DNA of 64,000 nt from the NCBI GenBank assembly GCA_905214315.1, contig CAJMLN010000001.1, positions 29,525 through 93,524 on the forward strand, read 5' to 3'. The translations under genes and the position numbers were made by a program. The notes beneath the pieces are model-generated. The model made no database searches. It was not told the DNA's origin and saw nothing but the letters and a program-made list of their open reading frames with translations. Of this stretch, positions 52,788-60,661 are shown piece after piece. Each line of letters starts with the position of its first letter. The stretch's first letter is position 1. Source of the stretch: an uncultured bacterium. Lineage in GTDB: Bacteria; Bacillota; Clostridia; Christensenellales; QALW01.

Positions 52788-53912
52788 TTACCGCTTAACG
52801 ATGCTGCATTTTAAAAATTTGCAGGAATGTGCTTTTACCGAGGGGAAAAGCAGTTCATCCTGAATAACGCCCAGGTCGTCGCCGGTCCACAGGTCGCGGG
52901 CTTTTATGGCGCGGCCGCTGGCGACGTCAAGACCGATATCCGTCAGGTGCAGGGTACCGCGGCAGTCGCTGTCATAGGGGTTGACGATCAGAACGGCGAT
53001 GTCGCCGCCCTCTAAAAACTTCACCCAGGTATCACAGCCGTACGTGCCGGCACGGAAGGGCTGGCGGCCGGCGGGATCCTGATTGACGGCAATAACGTCT
53101 TTGTTCATTAAAATATTTTTTGTATCCTCGTCCATTTTGCGGATATCGCAGCCGATCATCAGGGGAGAATTGAACATGGCCCACACGGAAAAGTGCGTGC
53201 GGTATTCCTCCTCGGTGCAGCCGGAAAGTCCCACGTGTCCTTTGCCGTGCATGCCCACCACCAGCATATCCATGTCGTTGAAGCAGCCCTGGCCGTTGTA
53301 GGGCTGAAGCGGAATGTTCTGGTCGTAGATCTCCTTGATTTTCTGCCAGGAATCGAAAATGTCGTAGGTGGAGCGCCACATGTGCGCGCCGGTGGATTTA
53401 ATCCATTCGTGCGTCTGGTTCACACCCCAGGAGCAGGCCGAAAAGAGAATATCCCGGCCGCAGTTGGCAAGGGCAAGCCCCATTTTGCGGTACAGCAGGT
53501 CCGAGGGAGCGGTATCGGGCTTATAGCAGTGATCGTATTTTAAAAAGTCCACGCCCCAGGAGGCAAAGGTTTCCGCGTCGATAAATTCGTAATCGAAGGA
53601 GCTGGGATAGCCCGCGCAGGTGAGGGTGCCGCAGCAGGAATACATGCCGAATTTCAGACCCTTGCTGTGCACATAGTCGGCCACGGCCTTCATGCCCGAG
53701 GGAAACTTTTCCGGGTCGGCCACCAGGCGGCCGGTGCTTTTGTCGCGCTCCTTCAGCGCCCAGCAATCATCGATTACAAGATAGTTATAGCCCGCGGCCA
53801 AAAGACCGGAGGATACCATCGTATCGGCAGTGGTGCGGATCAGCTCCTCGTTGATGTCCTGTGCAAACGTATTCCAGGTGTTCCAGCCCATAGGCGGTGT
53901 TTTCTGTATCAT
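52788..53912 (-). CDS. Alpha-galactosidase, glycoside hydrolase family 27 (paralog 2)
   Basis: A 374-residue GH27 enzyme with the same catalytic residues as its neighbour: Asp in FLKYDHCYKP and the acid/base Asp in MWRSTYDIFD. Over the first 290 residues it differs from paralog 1 at only a few positions, but the C-terminal 85 residues diverge (ARDLWTGDDLGVIQDELLF). It precedes its copy by 174 bp on the same strand, behind a promoter with AraC-type direct repeats (54018-54082). AAAGGAG lies before the ATG. Substrates of the two may differ by the C-terminal domain. Confidence 0.95.
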   Translation of the reverse strand: MIQKTPPMGWNTWNTFAQDINEELIRTTADTMVSSGLLAAGYNYLVIDDCWALKERDKSTGRLVADPEKFPSGMKAVADYVHSKGLKFGMYSCCGTLTCAGYPSSFDYEFIDAETFASWGVDFLKYDHCYKPDTAPSDLLYRKMGLALANCGRDILFSACSWGVNQTHEWIKSTGAHMWRSTYDIFDSWQKIKEIYDQNIPLQPYNGQGCFNDMDMLVVGMHGKGHVGLSGCTEEEYRTHFSVWAMFNSPLMIGCDIRKMDEDTKNILMNKDVIAVNQDPAGRQPFRAGTYGCDTWVKFLEGGDIAVLIVNPYDSDCRGTLHLTDIGLDVASGRAIKARDLWTGDDLGVIQDELLFPSVKAHSCKFLKCSIVKR

Positions 53913-54017
53913 ATTGCTTCTCCTTTTCAGCTAAACAGCGTAAAGCGGCTTGATTCTGTCTGTTGCTTTGCAGGGCGGCCGCGTGTCTTTTTTGGTGCTG
54001 CTTATTTTTTCATTCTT

Positions 54018-54082
54018 ATTATAAAGCCGGCCGAGAGTATAAATCTATGGCAGATTGTGTGTCCTTTTTGGCAAAATGTGTG
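54018..54082 (-). promoter_or_regulatory. Activator-type promoter of the GH27 tandem with 21-bp-phased direct repeats
   Basis: On the minus strand TATAAT (54018-54023) has no good -35. Just upstream, TGGCAGATTGTGTG (54048-54061) and TGGCAAAATGTGTG (54069-54082, plus strand orientation) are direct repeats with 12 of 14 matches, spaced 21 bp apart, the pattern of an AraC-type activator site adjoining the -35. Confidence 0.55.
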
Positions 54083-54412
54083 CTTGCCCGGTCTGTGCCG
54101 GAAATAATTTAAAAAAATTTTATTTCCGGAAAAAAATTTTTTCATTTTTATTTTAAAAGCAGAAAAAAACAAAAGCAAAAAAAGCTCTGCTTAAAAAAAG
54201 GCGTAAAAAACAATAAAAATGTTTATAAATACTAAATTTTCAAAGGCAAACTGCTAAACTTTTACAGCAGATATTTTTAAACCCGCTTTGGCTGCGGCAT
54301 AGAGAGGAGAATTTGAAACACCCGAAAAATACTGGGGTTTTACCTAAAAAGCACAGGCAAAGCTCCCGCAAAAAAAATGTAATATTTTGCAGAAGCAGCG
54401 TGTAAAAAACAG

Positions 54413-54486
54413 TTGACAAAAAATAAACGCTTGATATAATTTATCTGTTCTTTTGGTTTAGCAATAATAAACCCGCGGTTTAGAAC
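54413..54486 (+). promoter_or_regulatory. Promoter and operator of the pot operon regulator
   Basis: TTGACA (54413-54418), 16-bp spacer, TATAAT (54435-54440). Downstream are three GGTTTA half-sites: 54455-54460, its reverse complement TAAACC at 54468-54473, and 54477-54482, a probable repressor site. Confidence 0.65.
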
Positions 54487-54503
54487 AGAAAGAAGGCACG
54501 CGT

Positions 54504-55037
54504 ATGCCGATAGGGGCTAAAATAAAAATGCTGCGCATCCAGCACGGGCTGACGCAGGAGGAGCTTGCCAACCGATGCGAGCTTTCCAAGGGCTTTATTT
54601 CCCAGATAGAGCGCGAGCTCACCAGTCCCAGCATCGCTACGCTGATGGATATTTTAGAGTGCCTGGGCACCAATTTAAAGGATTTCTTTTCCGACGCCAG
54701 CGAGGAAAAGCTGGTATTCACCCCGGAGGATTACTTTGTAAAGGAAGACGACGCTTCCTTTACCACCTGGCTGGTGCCCTCGGCGCAGAAAAACGCCATG
54801 GAGCCCATCGAGGTACGCATTAAGGGCGGAGCAGCCACTGCGGCGGACGATCCGCACGAAGGAGAGGAGTTTGGATTCGTGCTCTCGGGCAAAATTTTCA
54901 TCTGCGTAGGGCAGACCAAAAAAAAGTGCAAAAAAGGCGACAGCTTTTATTTTCACTCCAACCAGCCGCATTATATTGAAAATGCGGGCAACACCGAGGC
55001 TGTTGTGCTGTGGGTCAGCACGCCGCCCAGTTTTTGA
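54504..55037 (+). CDS. XRE-cupin regulator of the polyamine import operon (PuuR-like)
   Basis: A 177-residue regulator with a Cro/C1-type HTH (residues 8-62, [20 protein letters not shown]) and a C-terminal cupin ([32 protein letters not shown]). It resembles PuuR-type regulators that sense polyamines or related metabolites. It is the first gene of the potABCD cluster, ending eight bases before potA. Three GGTTTA half-sites at its promoter suggest autoregulation of the operon. Confidence 0.88.
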   Translation: MPIGAKIKMLRIQHGLTQEELANRCELSKGFISQIERELTSPSIATLMDILECLGTNLKDFFSDASEEKLVFTPEDYFVKEDDASFTTWLVPSAQKNAMEPIEVRIKGGAATAADDPHEGEEFGFVLSGKIFICVGQTKKKCKKGDSFYFHSNQPHYIENAGNTEAVVLWVSTPPSF

Positions 55038-55045
55038 GGTATTGT

Positions 55046-56167
55046 ATGAAAAAAATAATGATCGATTTAAAAAATATTTCCAAAAGCTTTGACGGCGAGC
55101 AGGTGCTGGACCATATCAATTTATATATCCGGGAAAATGAATTCATCACGCTTTTAGGTCCCTCCGGCTGCGGAAAGACCACTACCCTGCGCATCATCGC
55201 CGGCTTTGAAACACCGGACGAGGGCGAGGTCACCTTTGAGGGAAAACGCTTAAACGAGATTCCGCCCTATAAGCGCAGCATCAACACGGTGTTCCAGAAA
55301 TACGCGCTGTTCCCGCATTTAAACGTATATGAAAACGTGGCCTTCGGCCTGCGCATTAAAAAGGAAAAGGATGAGCATATCCGTACCCGCGTAAAGGAAA
55401 TGCTGGCCATGGTTAACTTAAAGGGCTTTGAAAAGCGCAACGTAAACACGCTCTCGGGCGGTCAGCAGCAGCGGGTGGCCATTGCCCGGGCACTGATCAA
55501 CGATCCCAAGGTGCTGCTTTTGGACGAACCGCTGGGCGCGCTGGATTTAAAGCTGCGCAAGGATATGCAGAACGAGCTGAAAAACATCCAGCACAAGACG
55601 GGCATTACCTTCATCTACGTTACCCATGACCAGGAGGAGGCGCTCTCCATGTCGGATACCGTGGTGGTGATGGAAAACGGAAAGATCCAGCAGATCGGCA
55701 CGCCCACAGATATCTATAACGAGCCGGTCAACGCCTTTGTGGCCGATTTTATCGGGGAATCCAATATCGTGGACGGCGTGATGCTTGCCGATTTTAAGGC
55801 AAAATTCTCCGGCCATGTGTTTGAATGCCTGGATAAGGGCTTTGCGGCAAACGAGCCGGTGGATATCGTGGTGCGCCCCGAGGACGTGGACGTTGTTCCT
55901 CTTGATAAGGCAATGCTCTCGGGCATTGTGACCTCGGTTACCTTTAAGGGCGTGCACTACGAAATCATCGTGGATATCGGCGGCTTCAAGTGGATGATAC
56001 AAACCACCGATTTTGTGGGCGAGAATGAAAAGATCGGCCTGTATATCGAGCCGGACGCCATTCACGTAATGAAAAAGTCGGAATTTTCCGATATGTTCGG
56101 CGACTATTCCTCCTTCAGCGACGAGCTGGAGAAGCTCTCTGACGTTACGGAGGTTATTGAGGAATGA
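55046..56167 (+). CDS. potA: Spermidine/putrescine ABC transporter ATP-binding protein PotA
   Basis: The ATPase that powers polyamine import. Walker [10 protein letters not shown], the Q-loop, the signature [15 protein letters not shown] and Walker [13 protein letters not shown] are present, and the C-terminal part holds the TOBE regulatory domain ([17 protein letters not shown]). Length 373 is normal. The start is the ATG at 55046, with TTGAGGT ahead; it follows the regulator by eight bases, and its stop overlaps potB by four bases (ATGA). Confidence 0.96.
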   Translation: MKKIMIDLKNISKSFDGEQVLDHINLYIRENEFITLLGPSGCGKTTTLRIIAGFETPDEGEVTFEGKRLNEIPPYKRSINTVFQKYALFPHLNVYENVAFGLRIKKEKDEHIRTRVKEMLAMVNLKGFEKRNVNTLSGGQQQRVAIARALINDPKVLLLDEPLGALDLKLRKDMQNELKNIQHKTGITFIYVTHDQEEALSMSDTVVVMENGKIQQIGTPTDIYNEPVNAFVADFIGESNIVDGVMLADFKAKFSGHVFECLDKGFAANEPVDIVVRPEDVDVVPLDKAMLSGIVTSVTFKGVHYEIIVDIGGFKWMIQTTDFVGENEKIGLYIEPDAIHVMKKSEFSDMFGDYSSFSDELEKLSDVTEVIEE

Positions 56168-57000
56168 AGAACAGATCGTTTATGCAGAAGGCGGCGGCCT
56201 CTCCGTATTATGTATGGGCGGCGCTGTTCATTATCGCGCCGATCCTCTATGTGCTTTATTATGCCTTTACCGATGCTTCCGGCAATTTTTGCGGGTTTGA
56301 GAATTTTTCGATTATTTCCCACTATTCCAGCACGTTCCTGCTTTCCCTGATGCTGGCCTTTATTGCCACGGTTATCTGCCTGCTTATCGGCTATCCCCTG
56401 GCCTTTGCCATCTCCCGTACCAAGCCCGCCATGCAGAAGGTGCTGGTCATGCTTCTGATGCTGCCGATGTGGATCAACTTTATCATCCGCACCGATTCCA
56501 TTGCCATTTTAATTGAAAAAAACGGCGTCATCAACCAGTTTTTAGGGCTGTTCGGCGCCCATATGGAGCTGATGGATACGCGCGCGGCCGTGGTGATCGG
56601 TATGGTATACGACTTTTTGCCCTACATGATTCTGCCCATTTATTCGGTACTGACCAAACTTGACGGCAAGCTGATCGAGGCTGCCCATGACCTGGGCTGC
56701 AACGCCTTTCAGGCGCTGACCAAAGTGGTTATGCCGCTGAGCTTAGGGGGCATCGTCTCCGGCGTTACGATGGTGTTTGTTCCCTGCGTAAGCACCTTTT
56801 ACATTTCCCAGCGTCTGGGCGGGGCCAATACCTATTTAATCGGCGACGCGATTGAGGCACGGATGCTTTCGATTTCGGCTGACTATAACAAGGGCGCTAC
56901 GCTTTCGCTGGTGCTGATGCTCTTAATTGTCATCAGCACGCTGATTATGAACCGCTATACCGACGGCGACAAACATGGCGCAGGAGGAATTCTGGCATGA
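56164..57000 (+). CDS. potB: Spermidine/putrescine ABC transporter permease PotB
   Basis: The first permease of the polyamine importer. Six hydrophobic segments and the ABC permease loop ([20 protein letters not shown]) that contacts the ATPase are seen. Length 278 is standard. The four-base ATGA overlaps with potA and potC link translation across the operon. Confidence 0.95.
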   Translation: MKNRSFMQKAAASPYYVWAALFIIAPILYVLYYAFTDASGNFCGFENFSIISHYSSTFLLSLMLAFIATVICLLIGYPLAFAISRTKPAMQKVLVMLLMLPMWINFIIRTDSIAILIEKNGVINQFLGLFGAHMELMDTRAAVVIGMVYDFLPYMILPIYSVLTKLDGKLIEAAHDLGCNAFQALTKVVMPLSLGGIVSGVTMVFVPCVSTFYISQRLGGANTYLIGDAIEARMLSISADYNKGATLSLVLMLLIVISTLIMNRYTDGDKHGAGGILA

Positions 57001-57857
57001 AAAAATCCGGTAAAATCTATATTTCCCTGTGTTTTATTCTGCTCTATGCACCGATCGTTATCCTGATCTTTTTTTCGTTCAATTCCCTGGAGAGCACCGG
57101 GGTGTTCGGCGGCTTTTCCCTTAAATGGTACGAATCGCTTTTTCATAACGCGAATGCAAAAAGCGCGCTGATCAATTCTCTGGTGATAGCCGTGGCTGCC
57201 TCACTGTTTTCCACGGTAATCGGCACCATGGCGGCGCTGGGCATCAGCCGGCTGCGCAGCCGAGCCTTTAAGGGAGCGGTGATGACGGTGACCAATATCC
57301 CCATGGTAAACCCAGAGATCGTTACGGCGGTATCGATGGCCTTTCTGTTTATGGGCACCATCGCTGCATCGCGGCTGATCTCCAGCGACGATACGCTGGA
57401 TATGCTGTGTCTGCTGATTGCCCACGTCACCTTTACGCTGCCGTATGTGATTCTTTCGGTTCTGCCCAAAATCCGCCAGATGGACCACTCACAGACCGAG
57501 GCCGCGCTGGATTTGGGATGCCGGCCGCTGCAGGCCTTTTTCAAGGTAGAGCTGCCTCAGCTGCTGCCGGGCATTTTGACCGGCATGATTATGGCGTTTA
57601 CGCTGTCGTTTGACGATTTTGTTATCAGCTATTTTGTACGGCCCAAGTCCACCGTGCAGACCCTGCCGCTTTTAATCTATTCCATGACCGGCAAGGGCAC
57701 GGTGACCCCGGATATGTACGCGCTTTCCACATTTATGATTCTGGCAATATTCCTGCTGCTGATTCTGGCGAATGTTGCCGGTTCCAGACAGGAAATCAAG
57801 GTGCGCCGTCAGCAGAGAAGACTGCGCCGCCGAAAATATAAGGAGGAAAATCAATGA
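56997..57857 (+). CDS. potC: Spermidine/putrescine ABC transporter permease PotC
   Basis: The second permease of the importer. It has six membrane segments and the coupling loop (EAALDLGCRPLQAFFKVELPQ). Length is 286, and a strongly basic C-terminal tail (RRQQRRLRRRKYKEENQ) is longer than in Gram-negative PotC. The gene overlaps potB and potD by four bases each. Confidence 0.95.
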   Translation: MKKSGKIYISLCFILLYAPIVILIFFSFNSLESTGVFGGFSLKWYESLFHNANAKSALINSLVIAVAASLFSTVIGTMAALGISRLRSRAFKGAVMTVTNIPMVNPEIVTAVSMAFLFMGTIAASRLISSDDTLDMLCLLIAHVTFTLPYVILSVLPKIRQMDHSQTEAALDLGCRPLQAFFKVELPQLLPGILTGMIMAFTLSFDDFVISYFVRPKSTVQTLPLLIYSMTGKGTVTPDMYALSTFMILAIFLLLILANVAGSRQEIKVRRQQRRLRRRKYKEENQ

Positions 57858-59239
57858 TCAAAAAATTACTTGCGTTCACCGTTGTACTGACGGTTGCCCT
57901 GTGCGGATTCGCCGGCTGCGGAGGCGGCGCGGACGAAATTGTGCTCAACGTGTTCAACTGGGGAGAGTATATCTCCGACGGCGAGGGTTTTTGGGAATAT
58001 ACCGATGAAAACGGCAATGTTACCGAGATTCCGTACCTGGATATCAATAAGGCGTTTGAAGAGTATTACGCCCAAAAGCATCCGGGCAAAAAGGTAAAGG
58101 TCAATTACACCACTTACGCATCCAACGAGGAGCTTTATGCCAAGCTTACCACCTCGGACGCTTCCTATGACATCATCATTCCCTCAGATTATCTGATTCC
58201 GCTGCTGATTGATGAGAATCTGATTCAGCCTATTTCGCGTGAGAATATCCCCAATATGGATAATATCGGCGAAAAGTATATGGTAGAGGGCCTTTCCTAC
58301 CGTGAGGAAAACGGTGAAAGAACCTATTATTCGGCTACCTACACCTTCGGCAAGGTGGGAATTATCTATAACCTGACCCTTTTGGAGCAGACCTTTGCCG
58401 ATTTTTCGCAGGAGGAATTTGAAGCCGAGGGCTGGGGCGTGCTCTGGAACGAAAAGTACAAGGATCTGGGAATTCTGCAGTTCAACAATTCCCGCGACGC
58501 CTTTGCCACGGCACAGTTTGCCATGATGAAGGAGGACGGCTATACGGGCGAAAAGAGCTATATCAACGCCTCGGTATCCGATGAAGGCGGCCGTGCGCTG
58601 TATATACGCGCTCTGGATATGCTAAAAGAGCAGCAGCCGATTATTCAGAAATACGTTATGGATGAAGTGTTTAATAAGATGGAAACCGGCAATGCGGCCA
58701 TTGCACCGTATTATGTGGGCGACTATTTTACCATGACGTGGAACTGCGAGGACTACGAGCTGTGCTTCTTTTACCCGGAGGAGGGCTCCAACTCCTTTTT
58801 AGACGCCATGTGCGTGCCCACCAGCTCGCGCAACCCGGAGATCGCCCAGGAATATATCAACTTTATGCTTTCGGTGGACGAAGATCCCACCAAGAGCATT
58901 GCGGCCATCAATGCTGAGTACATCTGCTATGCCACGCCCAACCTGGCGGTGCAGCAGGATAAGCATTACCGTTATTTTGTGGAAAACGAGATGCATGAGC
59001 GCGGCTATGAGCTGCTGTACGGCGAAAGTTCCTTTGATTTTGAAGGCGAGGGCTTCGTCCGCCTGGATGATGAAACACAGCAGTTTTTGAACGAATGCTG
59101 GGATCGCCTCAAGATTCAGGATGAAGGCAGCAGCCCAGTACTGCCGATCGTATGCGGCGTGATTGCCGTGGCCATTATCGGCGTTGCGGTATTTGTTGTA
59201 ATCCGCAAAAAGAAAAAGGAGAAATATTATCAGGATTAA
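57854..59239 (+). CDS. potD: Spermidine/putrescine-binding protein PotD with a second C-terminal anchor
   Basis: The substrate-binding subunit of the polyamine importer. A lipobox, GFAGC (Cys22), ends the signal peptide, and the mature domain has VFNWGEYIS, SYDIIIPSDYLIPLL and the ligand-site acidic residues of the family. Unlike classic PotD (about 350 residues), this one has 461 residues with a long insert and a hydrophobic helix at the C-terminus (VLPIVCGVIAVAIIGVAVFV) plus a basic tail (RKKKKEKYY), so it seems held both by lipid and by a membrane segment. The gene overlaps potC by four bases; a terminator follows. Confidence 0.92.
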   Translation: MIKKLLAFTVVLTVALCGFAGCGGGADEIVLNVFNWGEYISDGEGFWEYTDENGNVTEIPYLDINKAFEEYYAQKHPGKKVKVNYTTYASNEELYAKLTTSDASYDIIIPSDYLIPLLIDENLIQPISRENIPNMDNIGEKYMVEGLSYREENGERTYYSATYTFGKVGIIYNLTLLEQTFADFSQEEFEAEGWGVLWNEKYKDLGILQFNNSRDAFATAQFAMMKEDGYTGEKSYINASVSDEGGRALYIRALDMLKEQQPIIQKYVMDEVFNKMETGNAAIAPYYVGDYFTMTWNCEDYELCFFYPEEGSNSFLDAMCVPTSSRNPEIAQEYINFMLSVDEDPTKSIAAINAEYICYATPNLAVQQDKHYRYFVENEMHERGYELLYGESSFDFEGEGFVRLDDETQQFLNECWDRLKIQDEGSSPVLPIVCGVIAVAIIGVAVFVVIRKKKKEKYYQD

Positions 59240-59250
59240 CCAAGATTTCA

Positions 59251-59276
59251 AAAAGCCATTCTCCGGCTTTTTTATA
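59251..59276 (+). terminator. Terminator of the potABCD operon
   Basis: AAAAGCC (59251-59257) pairs with GGCTTTT (59265-59271), followed by TT. Confidence 0.75.
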
Positions 59277-59395
59277 AAAGGACAGTTTGTTTTTTAATTC
59301 CGCATATATCCAAAAATATTTTTCCTAAAGACTCTAACAAAATCTTTTTCGTCATCCCTGGCGGAAAGAGGCAAGAAAAAATCACCATTTGTATG

Positions 59396-59431
59396 AAATT
59401 CCGGCGTCCTTAATATAGGGCGCCGGAATTT
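59396..59431. terminator. Strong hairpin between pot and GH99-like genes
   Basis: AAATTCCGGCG pairs with CGCCGGAATTT, with an inner CC/GG pair; it may end transcripts from either side. Confidence 0.55.
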
Positions 59432-59596
59432 GATGTTTTTCATCTATTTAATAAAGAGAAGCTCCACTCCCGGCTGCTTTTACACGCTTTACAGCATCGC
59501 AAAATCCCGCTTGCCAGATAAAATCGGTCATCTGCGGTGTACTTAGCCTTTACCGCAAATATGCCGTTTGCCGTACGGTAGCCGGAATTCAAAAAA

Positions 59597-60661
59597 TCAG
59601 CACTCTTGTTTAAATTTTTGGATATACCGCTTTATTTCCTTCAGCTGCCGGGTATTGATGCGGACATTGCCCTCCCCGTCCCTGAGCGGCTGCCCGTTTT
59701 CATCCACTTCTACCGTAGGGCAGATTCCTGCTCCCTCATCATGCTCATTCCAAGCATACCCATGACACAGCCCCGTAGGACAGCTGTCGGCATATTCCCG
59801 TGCAAAGCACAGAACCCGATACACATGCGCACCGAGCTCATCTTTTTCCGGCTTCAGCGAGTACCCTTTATAGTCGTATGCCCAGGTAGTCGGATTATCG
59901 ATGCGCGGACGCTGATCCCTGCCGGCAGTAAACGTGGGAATCAGCGGTAATCCGGTATCGTTATACTTATAACAATAGGCCATATATCTATTCCGAAATT
60001 CCGCCTCATCGGCCAGCTTTTTATAGGGCGTATCCGCCTGATTTACACTCAGGCCGTAAAACGAAACCGCATCATAGCTTCCACCGGTGAATTTCGTGCG
60101 CCACTCAGTATTATAGACAAACGTAGCCATTTTTACAATATACAGCCTGGGAATCCCCGCTTTTTCAGCCGCGGCCCGGATCTCATCCGCCCGCTTCGGG
60201 CCCATTCCGCTGCCGGTCTCGCCGTAGCCGAACACAACGGGCGTACCGTCGGCAAGCTTAAGATAATAATCCTGCTTCATACAGGCAAACAGATCGGCAA
60301 TAGTCTGCTCGTCCTCCTTTGTGACCCCTAAGATCGCGGCCATTTTAATCCTTCCCGGATTTTTGCTTGCCGCATGGAAACGCCGGGCCGAGCTTAAAGG
60401 ATCGTCTGTACGGTACCAGCAATAGGCATAATAGTCAAAGCCGGCATCCACTGCATAATCCGTTTCTTTTTCCCATATCTGCTGCGTATATTCGGGAAAT
60501 TCTACACGCCCGTCAGGGCGAATGGAAGCGAAAAACGGTACGCGATCATGATATTTAGCAGGAGAAAGCGCCCGTGCTACTTGATCGGTAACAAAGGAAT
60601 AGCTCTCTCCGGTCTTAAAGTACGCATCCCACCGGATAATTCCAATCTTAATTGCTTCCAT
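59597..60661 (-). CDS. GH99-like glycosidase, cytosolic paralog
   Basis: A 354-residue protein resembling GH99/GH71-type glycosidases (also seen in WbsX-like proteins). It opens IKIGIIRWDAYFKTGE, has SPAKYHDRVPFFA and FPEYTQQIWEKETDYA, FTAGRDQRPRIDNP, and near the end YAWNEHDEGAGICPT, where the two Glu may be catalytic. The layout is the same as the C-terminal half of the neighbour, but no signal peptide is seen. The ATG at 60661 overlaps the neighbour's stop by 14 bases, with GGAGAG ahead. Retaining activity on alpha-mannosides is a family possibility only. Confidence 0.78.
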   Translation of the reverse strand: MEAIKIGIIRWDAYFKTGESYSFVTDQVARALSPAKYHDRVPFFASIRPDGRVEFPEYTQQIWEKETDYAVDAGFDYYAYCWYRTDDPLSSARRFHAASKNPGRIKMAAILGVTKEDEQTIADLFACMKQDYYLKLADGTPVVFGYGETGSGMGPKRADEIRAAAEKAGIPRLYIVKMATFVYNTEWRTKFTGGSYDAVSFYGLSVNQADTPYKKLADEAEFRNRYMAYCYKYNDTGLPLIPTFTAGRDQRPRIDNPTTWAYDYKGYSLKPEKDELGAHVYRVLCFAREYADSCPTGLCHGYAWNEHDEGAGICPTVEVDENGQPLRDGEGNVRINTRQLKEIKRYIQKFKQEC

